Origin: Aotearoamyces nothofagi
Taxonomy: Eukaryota; Ascomycota; Leotiomycetes; Leotiales; Tympanidaceae
Direction: 5' to 3'
Length of the DNA: 64,000 nucleotides
NCBI GenBank assembly: GCA_015345905.1
Contig: JADDTR010000003.1
Location: forward strand, 434,001-498,000
The notes under the pieces were generated by a model. That model did no database searches, was not told where the DNA came from, and worked only from the letters and a program-made list of their open reading frames with translations. The position numbers and the translations under genes were made by a program. Shown one piece after another: positions 24,551 through 37,234 of this stretch. Position 1 is the first letter of the stretch. Every line of letters starts with the position of its first letter.

Positions 24551-25207
24551 CGAGTGTCGATGAGGATCCAGATAGGCGACCGAGCTCGGCGGTGTTTCCA
24601 GGCGGCTGTCGAGCAGACGGAATCTAGAGGGTAGAGGGCCAGACGGTCGTCCTGGAGGTGGTCATGATATTGCTGGTCTGCGCTGGCGCAAACCGAGTTT
24701 TTGCGTGCCAATTGGACAGGAACTCGATTCCGGCCTTTCTTGTCGCGGAGTCGGGCTTCGAGGCCGGCTCTGGAGACTCGGCTTGCTGAGCTTTGCTGAT
24801 GGTTCTCAGATGGAGACGGCCGTGGCTCCTGGGGCTGCTGGGCTGCCTGCAGACCCGCGCGATCGAAGGGGTCGACGGGGTCGACGGGGTCCACGACCGT
24901 GGGCTCAATCGACGAGATGGCCAGAGGGCCGCGCTGGCTGGCGGCCGTCGTCAGGGCCATCTAATCAGTCGGCGAGCGTCTATTGCGCGCGCCAGCCGCG
25001 GGCTCGACGATGTCGCCGTCGCTGTCGCGGTCGCGGGTGCGGTTCTGCGGCGGCGACGCAGGCGCGACGACGACGGCGAGCAGGCGGGCGGCCAGAGAGG
25101 CCATGTCGTGTGTCGTCGACTCGTTACTCGCTGGGGCTGGGACGGCGATAATGCTGCCTGCTGCGCTGCGCTGCCCATCGCCACTCGCGCGCCCGCCAGT
25201 CGCCACA

Positions 25208-25250
25208 CTCGCCAGTCGCCAGTCGCCAGTCGCCAGTCGCCAGTCGCCAG
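25208..25250. repeat. 7-bp tandem repeat CGCCAGT, about 6 copies
   Basis: Six copies of CGCCAGT in tandem in the GC-rich gap. The unit length is not a multiple of three. Confidence 0.9.
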
Positions 25251-26868
25251 CCGGGCGTGCCGACGTCATCTCGCGGTTGCAGGAGATTGGTCCGGTGCCG
25301 GGCGCACGTGACGCGGCACCCGTCGGCCGGCCGGTGGCACAGCGCAAGAACGGCAGGGCGAGAGGGAGCCGGCGGGGGCCTGAGGCAGCGCGAGGGAGAG
25401 GAGGGGCAGCGGCCTGAGGGAGAGGGAGACGCCTCCGCCGGCCTGAGGAACCAGCCTCCGCCAGCCTCCGGCGGCCTCCGCGGGCCAGGCCTGTCCTGTC
25501 ACGCGCCTCTCTCGCCTCTCTCTCTCCGCTGCCCGGTGACTGCCTCCTGACCGCCCTGACCGCCCTGGCAGCCGCCCGTCCTCCCTCCCTCCCTCTGTCC
25601 CAATTGCCATGATATCATATCCATCCCCGCGTTTTCCCCATATGCCCATATCGACGACTCGCCCCGTCTGCTCCTCTCTCTCCTCTCATCTCCTCTCCTC
25701 TCCCCTACTCTACTCTGCTGTACACTGCACTGCGCACTCCTACGCTGCACCACCGCACCCATGCACCCGGAAATCCGAATTCTCCTTCTTCAGCACCCGC
25801 CACGACTCCACGCCCCCGATCAGATATCCCTTGCCCCCTCTGCAGGAGACTCCACTGCTCAGATGCCTCCGCGCCCCCCTCCCAGCCAATCTTACTCTGC
25901 GCCAGAAGGAAAACATCCCGTCCGGCGCGCTGTCACCACGGCTCTTCCCTCCGCTCCAATCGCATCCCCGTGCCCCCGAGTCGCGCGACGCCACCATCGA
26001 GATGTCGACAATCGGGTGTCGGGCCTGTTCCGATGCTGGTCACGTGCACCGGGCTGCCGGGTCGCTGGTGACGAGCCACGAGAGGCCGGGCCAACGGTAG
26101 GTACCCGGAGTCGCTACTCGCTGCTCGTGACTCGTGGATGAATCACAATTGGCACGCAACTACAGCAGTTTGCACTTCCAGGAGTCCTACAGCTCCTGAA
26201 CTCGAGTACGGGAGACGGGTACTCGAGTCCTCGGGGCCCAGACCGTTCGGCTCGAGCTGCTGTGCTGCACTGTATTACGGACCCTTACGGATACAGGGAC
26301 GTCAAATCCCATCCCATCCCGTCCCCGCCCGCCCTGTGCGTCCGTCGTCTGATGCTCGTGTCATCCGCCGTCCTGTGCCAAGTGCCAAGCACCAGCCGGT
26401 ACCCTGATCCCCGCTCCCTCATCCTACTGTATATTTTTACAGCCTCAGGCCTCTCTTCCCCAACAGTCTCCAACAGTCTTCTACGGGGTCCCACGGGTCT
26501 CCCCTCTGCCTCTGACTTCACGTGCAAGCCAGCCTATCACCGAGCCCAGTCTACCCTCGCTCTCTCTACCACTACAATGCATAGCTATATCAAGCATCAC
26601 GTGAGTCGGGGATCAGGACGTCTCTCGTCTCGTAATCATCCTTCCCCTCCTTTGTCCTGCTGTATCATTCAGCTCTCGTTAGTCCTGCGCCGAGAGAGCA
26701 TTTCCCGCTTCTAGGTTATGCATCACATTCCAGGAATCAGGACTCAGAACTCAAGACTCGGGAATCAGAACTCAAGACTCAAGGCTCGGGACAGTGGCAC
26801 TTGTGCATATACAAAGCTTTCAATCATATATATTATTAACCCAGCAGAAGACCCACGCTACATTTACT

Positions 26869-28436
26869 CTAAAATCCCTGCTGACGATGCCACTTCTCCT
26901 CCCAGCCAGGGAAATAAGGTGCCTCGGCCAGCGTCGTCTCCTTCCACTCCTGATCCTCGGGGCTTTCCGCCTTCACCCAGCCCTTCTGCCGCTGCTCCTC
27001 TGCATATTGCTCCAGCGCGGGTATGCACACGTGCTCCACGTGCCAGGTACCCTTGTACTCCATGAGATTCTTCTTGCCCTCCTTGAGCAGCTTCAACAGC
27101 AGCGCAGGGATGTAAGGCTCGTCCCGGAACTCCGTCACGGGTGTGAAAACGGCCTTGTAGTTAAACACGACCGCCGCACTGAGCGGGAGTCTTCGCAGAG
27201 TCTGCCAATCGACCCGTAGGTTGCAGTCCTCAACCTTCAGGTCCGCGCTCTGCATCTCGCGCAACTTCTCGTGGGGGTCTCCGGGCGGCATGAATAAGGG
27301 GCATCCTATCTCGAGACCCCAGCTGCCACGCTGGATTGGTGTATCAGTGGGCATTTTGCTAAAGTAGCGGTCCATGCTGAACGACATCTTCTCCTTGTAA
27401 TCCGGAATCGGAACGTGGATCTGCTGCAGGTTCATGCCGATCTTGGTACTTACGTTCCAGCCCAGAGAGCTGCAGATGACGCCGGCTCGGAAATAGTACA
27501 TGCCGTCCTCCTCGTTACGGAGTGCGATGGCGTAGTCTTCAGGCACGTTGTTCATCAGGACGTGCAGAGGGTGGAATCTTTTGAGGTCTGTATCCTCTCT
27601 AAGGATCCGGTTATGGAATATAGTCTTGTCTTCCGAGAGGGAGAAATATTGTGGGTATCGCGCGCAGTAAAATTGTAGCGACATCTCCATGAGCTCTTTG
27701 CAGGCAAGCTCGGAGCCTGGGAGGTAATCCAGTACCTTGTTGCCATGTTTCTGGAAGAGTCCGCGTCGCTCTTGGATACGAGAAACATATGAGTTCTCCA
27801 GCTCGAGCCACCAGTTCGGTTCCAATTTCCAAAATGCTGTAAACTTTTAGTTCTATCATGATTTAGACTTCAAAGGGGTGCGAGAAACTAACCCATGGTC
27901 TGGTGATATTGCCATCGAAACGGCCTGTACGGTCTTGGTAGAGCCTTCTCCAATTCAAAGTTCTCGTATGGTTCCGGGAGAGGTACGCCACTCAAGATAT
28001 CATAAGCAGGAAAATCGCCCATTGCCCTGATCTCGGCCGTGGAAAATCCCGTCGGTGTGTATTTTGGTGTTTCATTGTCGAGGCCGTAGGATCGCGATGT
28101 CGGGAGCGAGTGGTCCCTCAAGAAGTCCTTCGGCGGCTCGGGGCCGATGAGAATCTTCTTGTTCGCTGCTGATACGTTTTCTGCAAGTTGAGACAGGACC
28201 GAACGGCGTGAAGGTGGGAAGCTATGGGTATAGTCCGGAGGTCCGCCGGCCGACGCGGCCAGTGGCTTCTCCTTGGGAGATAGAGAACGAGGTGGTGTAT
28301 TAGAACCTGATGTACGGCGTCGCTGAAAATGCAGACGATTCAAAACAGCCTCCCGCTGCCGTTTGTTTGATACCAGTAGAGAAACTGTGGTCAGGATAAA
28401 CGAGAGGCCAAGGGCCAAGATCCAGAGACTCGGCAT
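26869..28436 (-). CDS. Heme-dependent oxidative N-demethylase-like protein (DUF3445), membrane-anchored
   Basis: Exons 27893-28436 and 26869-27836 join across a 56-nt intron to 503 residues. The first ATG in the frame is 28436 (the frame is open further upstream but without ATG). The N terminus is a signal anchor (PSLWILALGLSFILTTVSLLV), followed by a basic and Ser/Pro-rich linker. From about residue 180 the protein matches the DUF3445/HODM fold as I know it: WWLELENSYVSRIQER, LMNNVPEDYAIALR, VICSSLGWNVSTKIGMNL, QIHVPIPDYKEKM, and MDRYFSKMPTDTPIQRGSWG. Bacterial relatives form a heme enzyme that oxidatively demethylates amines. In fungi the substrate is unknown, so the reaction here is inferred. 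The anchor would place the catalytic domain at a membrane, probably the ER. Confidence 0.87.
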
Positions 28437-30798
28437 GATACTGGAGAATGCTATATTGATGATAACCAAAGGACTATTGAGCAACACTTTTAAAGCAACC
28501 AGCCGTTGAATGGAGAGTTGGATACTACGCCGGGTTTCTATATATAATGAGGGGGAACCACGATCCCAGACGGAGGAGCCGCGGGCTTCTTAAGACTCGG
28601 CGTGAATGCGCGAATGGCGCGTTACAGAATCATTCGATAGATGGGTATAATAAAGACTCGAAAAGGAAAAGCAAGCCACGAGAGCATACGGAGGCAGGAA
28701 CGAGCAAGCAAGCAGATTAGAGCAGGTGGGAGCGTATATAGGATATAAAAAAAGGCTTATCGCGCAAGCCCCGACATGTCGCACACAGAGATATGAAAAC
28801 AGGCTGGATCGGGTACAGGGGACCCCAACGCTGCATACGTCAAAAACAAGGCTGGGATGGGGCAGTGGCAGTGGCAGTCGAGACTCGAAGAGGTAAAAGA
28901 ATTCGGGGGTGGGGACAGGCACAGCTAAGGTAAGGAAGGTATGTTGGAAGGAAGGGGAAGGGGAAGGGGAGCGAGGGACAAGGAGAGTTAGCAGTCGCGA
29001 GTCGCCAGTTGCGAGTCTGACGCAACGGTGAAAGACACATGAGGCACTGTAGGTAGGTAAGGTACCTCAGGTGCCCTAAGGAAGGGTAGAGGGGTGCCCA
29101 CCTAACCTAGACGCTGGAGGGGTGTGCGTGGTGGTGGCTCGGGGCGTCGGGGCGCCATGGCGCAATGCGCAAGCGGGGGGGGGGGGGTGCTTTTGGATAG
29201 AACGGATGCGAATTGCGAATGCTGCTTGAAGTGCATAGCATGGACATTCTTCCGTATAATAATACGTGTTATACAGTAATATAGCGCAGCGCAGCATGTC
29301 CCTCGGCCGTGAGCACATTCATTCCCATAGCTACAGCATTGCATTGCCGTGAGCTTTGCCGCGGCTGCAGCGGCAGCGTCGCTGTACGGATACTGCAAGA
29401 CGGTAGGGTAAGGGAGGTGGTACTGTGGGTGTGCAGATAGATTGGGCGGTGGGATGGGCGGTGGACGCAGTGGGTGGCAACGCACCCAGTAACGGGCCTG
29501 CGACCGCTGCGATCTATCTGCTATCTGCTATCTGCCATCTGCCATCGGCCATCAGCCATCTATCAGGCTCTTCGGTACAGCATATATGTATCTGGTCGCT
29601 GGTCGCTGGCCGCTGGCCGCCGGCACAGAATTGCGGAGTGGGCGCAGAGCTGCCTCTCGCGACGCCGTCCCTCTCTCTATTCTTTATCGCCAGAGGTCCC
29701 CTTATCCTCTTATCTATCCCCTTATCTCCTCCCCCCTCCCCCTCTCCGCCTTTGCTGGTTATTTTTGCCTGTTGCGGCAAGCCTCGCGATCCCGGGTGCC
29801 GATTCCACAGATCTCCTGTTTTGGATTATATATCCGGGGGTGCCTGCCTCTCTTTCATCAACGGGCCGGCCTGTCCACGAGCCAGCGATCCGACGATCGA
29901 ATCAATCCATCAGCCAGTCCATCAGTCAGTCAACCAGTCAATCGTGATTACATTACCACTTCAGCTACCCACTCGTGACATCAACCGGGAAAGGACATCC
30001 AGGTTTTACATGCGTCCACACGTGACATGCTTTTCGGTGGGAGGCTGCTGGCAGAGCATATCATCGCACCCCCGTCTTCTGCACGTGATGCCTCTGCGCG
30101 GGGAATTTTATCAGTCGCCACCAGTCCCCGCGTCCAGCCCTAACGGGCGGCTGTTTCTGGTCCGCCGGTACGGTACGCCCTAGGCGGCTGAAGGCCTTTG
30201 CCCACGCGGGGGCGGCCTCGATGCTCTCGCGCATCCCCTCCTCGAACGCCGGCCTCGGTCCTGGCTTGCCGTGCAGAGTTGTGATGTACCGCCATGCAGT
30301 GGGCCGTCGGGGGTGCTGCGCGCGCGCGCGCGCTGCCTTCTTCGCTGGGCGGTCCTTCAGGTGCGTGCTGTCCCGGCACTTCGGGTTCTTTTGTTTCTGC
30401 GAGGGGCCGCGGGGCCGGGGGCTGTTGGTGCGGCTGCGAGACACGAAGCGCACGCTCCGGGCTCGAGCTTCAACCTCCGACCTCCATTACGGGCGGGTAT
30501 GTACGAGCTAATAGGGTAACAGGTAACGGCTTCATAACCGCCGCCGCTCGGGAGGTGAGATTACCAAAATGATAGCCTATCCCGATTTATGACGTTATTA
30601 CCTGTGCTCGTTAGAAGTGAGAAGTGCATGTGACCGTAGTGTCTACCAGTATCTCTCTGCCGACATCTGAAACTATACAAATCACGGTCTCAGCTAGCAC
30701 GCAGCAGCCTTCATTATATTAAACATTAATTTATTAAACGAGTATAAGTAGCCAAAAAGTCAACTTATCCAGGATCTTCAAGGGTTCCACAGATTAGA
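28437..30798. other. Intergenic with simple repeats
   Basis: No gene recognised. Contents include a G homopolymer of about 11 bases near 29177, TCTGCYATC-type repeats at about 29512-29570, and GCGC-rich alternating sequence near 30319. Frames of 80 to 250 codons around 29.4-30.5 kb overlap on both strands and are low complexity. Confidence 0.5.
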
Positions 30799-32788
30799 CT
30801 AGTACAATCCGGTCATCTTTAAGATATCATGTCGGTGGAAGAAACTCCGATTCCGCTTTCCGAAAATATCTGAAGGGGAGAATGTTAGCACTGGAGGACA
30901 AAAGGCCGCAGGAGGGTGTAACATACACATAGGGATGCTCAGTAGGCAAACCACAACCTGGACGGAAGATATGACCATGAATGTGTTGTACGTTCCAAAA
31001 TCGACAATCCAGTTGTATGCACTGAACGTCAAGCCAAAACATAAGACGTTCTTGAAGATCATCATACAAGTGAATGCCTCGATAGCAATATCTCCTGTAC
31101 ATGAGTTAGCAGAAGTACCTGAAAATATATTCGTGGGACAACATACGGTGGGCGTCAACAATGTACAATGCGCTAGCTACGGCTCCAATAACCATTCCCA
31201 TGACCTCCAAGCCGTAGAAGAAGACTGGCCAAAACCAGTTATAGTCCGACAGGTTTGCACTGGTGATACCAAATCCATAGAGTCCCGCACAGCCGACAGC
31301 AAACTGTAGGATAACGAGGTAAATGCGAAATTCCGGTTCGTAAACGTTGCCATTGTGGCGTGTCAGGAACTTTGCGCTCCAATCTGCCAGAGCTCCAGCA
31401 ACTGCGAAGCCAAGCAGAGCGCCGACAAAGGGACCCATGTATGCGTAGCCGACTTGCACTTCGCTCCAAAACAGCGGCGAAGTTTCGAAAACTGCTGCGA
31501 TAATGACACCAATGAAGACTGTCCAACCACAGAGAGCTCCTTGGATCAAGCATCCCCATAGAATCGCCGGATGGAAGAAAAGGGGAAACGGGCGAATTAG
31601 AAGCTTGAAGAAGCTTTCATCTGTCTTGCGGCCATTGAAAAGCGCCAGTGATTGTCGGTAAGTTACCTTCTCTGGAATGTTAATATTTCTGCCTTCGGCA
31701 TTGACAGTTCCTTTTTCTGTGGCATCGTTGCCAACAGCGTCGACCGTACCAGGTGCAGCAGACAAGGAGTTCTTGGGAGACGTGTTCGTCTCATTGGACT
31801 GTTTAGCCTCCTTGTTGGGGTAGACACGAACGTCGTCTGAAGACGCCATATCAATATTAAAAGTCGCAGAGCGACGGAAACTTGGCTCGGGAACGAAGAA
31901 TATGATGAATGGTAGGCAGAGAGCACAGAATATGGCCACAAAGTAGTACGACCATTTCCATCCGATCGTGTCGGATATTTTTCCAACCACTACTGGGGTG
32001 AAGAATGCTCCTCCGAAGACACAGAGGTTGCTAAGGGCCATGCGTGATCCACGTTGCTACAGGACTTGTCAGCTCTCATCGACACGGGACGCAGTCATGA
32101 AACTTACATGGACGAAATACAGATCTCCAACAGATGCATTGACCAGAGCCTCAAATGGTGCCGTTCCAACGCCCTGCATGATTCTGGCCCATAACAGAGA
32201 CCTATAATTTGTGCCACTTCCACCTCCCCAAGCGCTTGAAATTACAAGAATCACAGTTCCTAGGATGAACAGATGCCTCTTTCCCCATATTCTTGCAGAT
32301 GCGATGAACAGCACACCGGCAACTCCCACTCCCAGAAGATAATATCCCGTAAGCAGAGCAATGTCTGTAAGTGATCTTCTAAAAATGAGAATGAGATCTA
32401 CGCTGTTGCACGCCATGATAGACCCGAGCGCCGTTGCAAAGATTGAAATTATGCATAGGATGACAAGAATCAAGTCACGCTTCCATAACGGCCAGTTCTG
32501 GGCGGGTGTTAGTCAAAAAGGCCCTTCATGATGGCGGCTTGAGCTGAACGTACCAGAGGATCATTCGGATCATCACTTGGCTGAGGGACGAGAATGATAG
32601 GAACTGGCCCAGACCTGTCACACTTCAAGCCCTCGGTGGCATCTGTCGCGGCTTGCGGCTTGTTGGGATCGTTGAAGTACTTGGTCGTCCCTGGAACTGG
32701 TCAATACGGGCTCCCAAGCAGCCGCCCACACTCTACACGCACCTGGAACATGTTCCATCACCCGGTCTTCCAATATCCAGAATCCCAT
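30799..32788 (-). CDS. Major facilitator superfamily transporter
   Basis: Six exons (32743-32788, 32554-32690, 32108-32497, 31147-32056, 30927-31094, 30799-30869) join in phase to 573 residues. The start gives MGFWILEDRVMEHVPGTTKY, followed by VPQPSDDPNDPLNWPLWKRD, the usual cytosolic lead-in of fungal drug:H+ antiporter-like MFS proteins. Twelve hydrophobic helices can be followed: LILVILCIISIFATALGSI, GYYLLGVGVAGVLFI, LFILGTVILVISSAW and so on to VDFGTYNTFMVISSVQVVV. A hydrophilic central loop of about 90 residues separates the two halves (DTIGWKWSYYF precedes it). The segment DAHRDIAIEAFTCMMIFKN is typical of the last third. The expected location is the plasma membrane; substrate unknown. 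No biosynthetic cluster surrounds it. Confidence 0.92.
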
Positions 32789-33719
32789 CTTGGATCGGTG
32801 GCACGTACTATGGCACGGCGCGTACTATGGCAAAGTTGCTTAAAAGTACAGACAAACGCAGCTATGCCATCGAGGGGGATGATATATACAATGCAGCGGC
32901 TGCCAGACTGCCAGGCTGCTAGGCTGCCAGCCTACCAGATCCGCTCGAGAGGGACATATGCCAAGAATGGTGCCAAGGGCGAAACGAGCTATCCACGCAA
33001 CTGCCGATGCCACATAGCCGCGAGGCTGGCCTACCCGTAGACAGCTAAGGCTGCCACGGTCCCTGACTTCAGACACGATACATCAGCCTGCCGGCAGGCG
33101 CGCTAGCCGCCTTGGGCGCACCACGTCCGCCAGCCGTGCGATAACTGGCGCTGGGCAGTTACGTACGCCGGGGCGACGCGCGAGTCGTGCGATGCCATTG
33201 GCGGAGCGGGCGGGCGTTAGGAGGGGTCGCTAAGCCGCTGGATGCCTCCCACCGCCGCCCTCCTGCGCGACACGGACTCCGCAACGGGCGACAGCGGCCT
33301 CCGCAACGGGCGTGCACTGCCCTCGGCCTCTGCCGGCGTAACCGCTTTGGGACGGCCGGATTATCATTATAACGTGACGAGCGCCGACGCGACCTGATAC
33401 CAGATGGGCAGATTATGACTGCAACATGACCAGCTCCAAACGCGACCGTCTGATGGGCAGATGTGCTTCCTCCCGGACAGGCTCGACGACAACCGTCCGA
33501 TGGGCGCATGGTACGACGCCCAGGCTCAGCGAGATAAAAAAATTCTGCTGGTGCCAGGCCTTCTAGGCCCGGTGTGGGACTATGCTGATTGTCTTTGGTC
33601 CTGGTGAAGCAGCATCGGGGGCCTTAGGTCAAGTTTAATCACAATAGCAACGATGATAGGGGAATCATGGTGGTCGTGACGATACAGCAATAACGAGGAT
33701 GACGATGGTAGCGACGACA

Positions 33720-33777
33720 ACGGCGGTAATGGCGATGGTGGTGGTGATGGCGATGGCGATGGCGACGGCGATGGCAG
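33720..33777. repeat. GATGGC-type simple repeat
   Basis: Irregular run of GGTGAT, GGCGAT and GGCGAC units over about 58 bases. Confidence 0.8.
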
Positions 33778-34132
33778 GAATACAAGAATCAGCAGAGGAG
33801 CAAGGATAGTCAGAGCAGCAGCAGCAGTGAGGATAATAATTATCACGATAATAATCACAATAGCAGCTGTTTGTGTGGCCGCCCTTTCCCATCATCTCGA
33901 GACCACAAACCCTCACTCCCCAAGGATGGAAATTGCCTATATTCGAGGCTACCCGTAGCAGCACGCTAGGGCTCATCAGGACCTCCTACCAGCACGGCCT
34001 AGCATCCAACAAATCAAATAAGCATCATGTTTGAAATTGGGGACTAAGGCCACGCCTCCACAACTTACGTACAGCTGATTTCCCTGAAAGAGGGCCAGAT
34101 GGTGGAGTCCAGACGTGTGCGGCTTCATGTGG

Positions 34133-34140
34133 TATAAATA
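34133..34140 (+). promoter_or_regulatory. TATA box of the CFEM gene
   Basis: TATAAATA sits inside the palindrome GGTATAAATACC, 143 bases before the start codon. A long pyrimidine-rich stretch follows at about 34190-34260, common just upstream of fungal start codons. Confidence 0.6.
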
Positions 34141-34275
34141 CCACTGCCATTCCTGTCCCCCAAGATTCCATCCAACCACTGCTATCGACATCCACCCAAT
34201 CGACTTTTGATTATCATTTTAATTCTCACCCTCTTTATACATATCATCCTTTTCAGGTTTTCCAAATCAGCAAAT

Positions 34276-35119
34276 ATGAGATCCAGTGTATTCGTCGCGG
34301 CAGCAGCCGTTGTTGGTGCCCAGTACGCCCGTGCTCTGTCCCTCCCATCTTGTGCCGTAAGTCCTCATCAATCCTCGAGAGAAAGCCATAGGCGCATGGC
34401 TCGATACTCCAGATGCTGACTGGCTGTTGCAGACAACCTGTGTTGCTCTATTCACCACCGGAAGCACCATTGGAGACTGCTCAAGTCTCGATATCTCTTG
34501 CATGTGTGCCAGCTCTGACTTCATTGGAGAGATCGCATGTTGTCTATTCGCCGAGTGTGACTCTGATGATATCACCACCACCATCGAATTCGCCGAGGAG
34601 ATCTGCTTAGCTGCTGGTGTCACTGTCTCAGCTGATGAGGCCGTCTGCTCTTCAACTGTCACCACCGCCGCTGCCACCACCGCCGCTGCCACCACTGCCG
34701 CTGCCACCACTGTCGCTGCTGCCACCACCGAGGCTGCTGCCACCACCGCCGCTGCCACCACTGTCGCTGAGGCCGCTACCACTGCCGCTGCCACCACCGC
34801 AGAGGCTGCCACCACCGAGGCCGCTGCCACCACCGCAGCAGCTGAGGCCGCCACCTCTGCCGCTGCTACCACTGCCGCCGCTGAGGCCGCCACCTCTGCC
34901 GCATCATCAGCAGCAGCAGTTGCCGCCTCTGCCTCTGCTTCCGCTTCCGCTGCCGCCGTTGTTGCCTCCAGCAACACCACCAGCTCAAGCAACTCCACCA
35001 CCACCAAGGCTTCAACCTCCACCTCCACCACCGTCTCTGTCAACTCTGGTCTCCAGAACGCTGCTGGCATGACCGTTGCCGCCGGTGGACTTGTTGTCGC
35101 ATTTGCTCTCCTTTTATAA
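34276..35119 (+). CDS. CFEM-domain GPI-anchored cell-surface protein
   Basis: Exons 34276-34356 and 34433-35119 encode 255 residues. A signal peptide (MRSSVFVAAAAVVGAQYARA) is followed at once by the CFEM domain: cysteines at 26, 30, 43, 50, 52, 63, 64, 69 and 85, with Asp47 in CSSLDISC at the position that serves as axial heme-iron ligand in the Candida CFEM proteins. The intron lies between the first and second cysteines. A long Ala/Thr/Glu-rich stalk of imperfect ATTAA repeats follows, probably heavily O-mannosylated. The C terminus (NSGLQNAAGMTVAAGGLVVA...) is a GPI-attachment signal. CFEM proteins act in heme uptake, adhesion or host interaction; which applies here cannot be told. Pro-rich and Ala-rich frames on other strands over the stalk are shadows. 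Confidence 0.93.
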
Positions 35120-37204
35120 TGAGGGACGGGTAGATTTGGAATCGAAATGGGAAAAAATGGTTCTTGGGGGATTGATATGGCATGCGAGTCTGTCTCGAGA
35201 CTCTCGAGAGAGAGGAGACGTGCAAGCAAATCACAGTCCACGTTGCGTACTGGATTGCCATGAAAATACTTTGTTTCTATAATAATATTTTAATATTAGA
35301 TCAACATCATTTTATCTATTAACCAATTGTAATTATATGCGTCTGCCATGTTACTGTGACCGTCTCGATACCCAAGTCCGTTTTGGGAGCAGATTCCATT
35401 CCGATACCCCAGGTATCTCCTCTGTTCATCCATTAAAAGCGATGGTCGAGCTCATGCTCAGGGGAAGTCTTGCGGTCACGGGACCAGGAGAGCGTCAATA
35501 ATCTCATGTGTTACGGAACAGAATACTTGGGGCACCCCTCGCAGCCCCAAAGACAGACCCAAAGACAGAGAGGGTCCACAGCATTCTGCTGTCGCCCTCG
35601 ATGGAGTGCAATTGTCGACCAACTAGGCAATTAGTGCAAGTTCCAGGTTTTTTAGCCACCATTGCAGGAGAGCCGACGTTGCTAGCCGATCTCTGCCAAG
35701 AGGCAACGCCGCCGGCTCGTGCTAGGAGAATCCTCCGAAGCGTTATCCCAAATGCATAACTCTGTTGCTGCGGTAATAGCACCGAGGCGGCAAATGGCCT
35801 GACATGGCACTTGTCGCCAAAATCTCTGTCTAGCAAGACGCACGGGCCACACTCTGATATGTATCCCTGAGTGATGTCTGGATAGCTCTGAGCAGCTCCG
35901 AGTACTCCTGGATGTCTCGAGAGCATCTCTGGGAATCTCTCGAGGAGGTACGAGTGCGGACATGTTCTTGTGCCAAGGCTCGGCGATGCACCTGGGACAC
36001 GACGCTGCCAGACTCGGTGGCGACTATTCTGCGGTGACTATGTGCTAATAATAGTCCAATGTGTGACCGCAATCGTTCGAGTTGAGAGGGCGTGATCCAT
36101 TTGTGGTCCATCACTCGCGCCAGGAGCAGACGTGATATTCCAGTCTAGCCCAGCTAGAGCCCCCCTAAGTCGTGCCGAAGACTCGGGTACAACCGTGACA
36201 TCAATTAAATCCCGAAATCCCGAATATGTTCCATATTGAGTTTTTTTCCCGTGCATTCTTTCGATCGCCGGGAATCGACACAATGCATCGCTACAGCATG
36301 GGAAGCAAGGTACCGTCGGTACAGTCCGTACCGGCCGTTACTGCCAGTCGGGTCGGCATCCACACTTGCGCCACTGGCGCAAGCGCTTTGACCATGCCGC
36401 CCATGCGTGGCCAGCCATATCCGAAACAAGACAGGCATTAGAGAAGCACTGACCTGACGGCGTTGCAGGACTTAAAAGGACAGGCACCCAGTCTACCGCT
36501 TAGACGCGCGCTGGCGCGAAGCTACCTCACTCGTTGCATCTGTCTCTGACCTGGCACATAGCCATCCGAGAAAGCTATACTTACTGTACTGGACATACCT
36601 TACCTTACACACAGAGAGTGTAGGGCTCACTGGCTTGGGCATTTAAGGAGGGGGAGAGACCCATTCCCTACGCAGTACGCGGGCGCACTGATGTTGGCCG
36701 TTTCGCGTGCCGCCGTGCGTTCCCCAGAGTTGCGAAGCAGTGGCCTGGCCTAGTCTTGCCCCAAAGATCCAAGACGCGCAGAGCAAGGCCTAGATGTCTA
36801 GCATCAGCGCAGACGTACTCTATCTAGACCTAGATGGCAGGGTATTCCATGGTTACAGGACGGCAGATCTGCTGTTGTGTGATTTCGAAAAATAGGGCGG
36901 ACTGGGGCAGAGCGATGGGCATACTGTGCAACAGTGCAGTCCTCCACGACCACGTGATAATATGCATATTTCGGCGGGTCTCCGATGCGCGATGCGGAAT
37001 GCGGACTGTGAGATCCGGGAAAGTCTTTTCGATACTTCCGATGCTCACTACCGGGCGGGGAGGTGTTGTCGGGGCCGACCTGGGAAGCCGGGCACCAGAT
37101 TGGACGCACTTGTCTTCTTGCAAGGAGGTGGCAAGCTCTAGGACGGCTTGCAGGATTGGAGTTGCAAGCCAAAGCTGCAAGCCTTGCTGCTTTGGAGTTG
37201 AAAT

Positions 37205-37234
37205 GCAAGAATTTCTTCTGCAAGAATTTCTTCT
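37205..37234. repeat. 15-bp perfect tandem duplication
   Basis: GCAAGAATTTCTTCT occurs twice head to tail, followed by GCAAGG. The unit itself is nearly palindromic (AAGAATTTCTT). Confidence 0.85.

Larger units (their letters stand above)
24145..26868. other. GC-rich low-complexity gap
   Basis: Strongly GC-biased DNA with simple repeats. Many overlapping long frames occur on both strands as expected from the composition, and none shows a domain. It probably holds the long promoter and leader of the minus-strand regulator, possibly an N-terminal extension of it (24145-24960), and the 3' side of the demethylase-like gene. Confidence 0.45.
32789..34275. other. Intergenic, no gene seen
   Basis: Promoter regions of the divergent MFS and CFEM genes plus about 1.1 kb of undetermined sequence. 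A GATGGC/GATGGT hexamer-type repeat lies at about 33720-33777. Confidence 0.5.

Noticed and set aside
24332-25649. Multiple GC-rich frames of 90 to 170 codons
   Set aside because: Overlap each other in all phases, are Arg/Ala/Gly/Pro-rich and are explained by the high G+C content.
29425-30183. 252-codon plus-strand frame
   Set aside because: Low-complexity sequence rich in Ser/Pro/Ile with simple repeats, overlapped by frames in other phases; no domain or splice signals consistent with a gene.
34267-35241. 324-codon minus-strand and 151-codon Pro-rich plus-strand frames
   Set aside because: Shadows of the repetitive Ala/Thr stalk of the CFEM protein.
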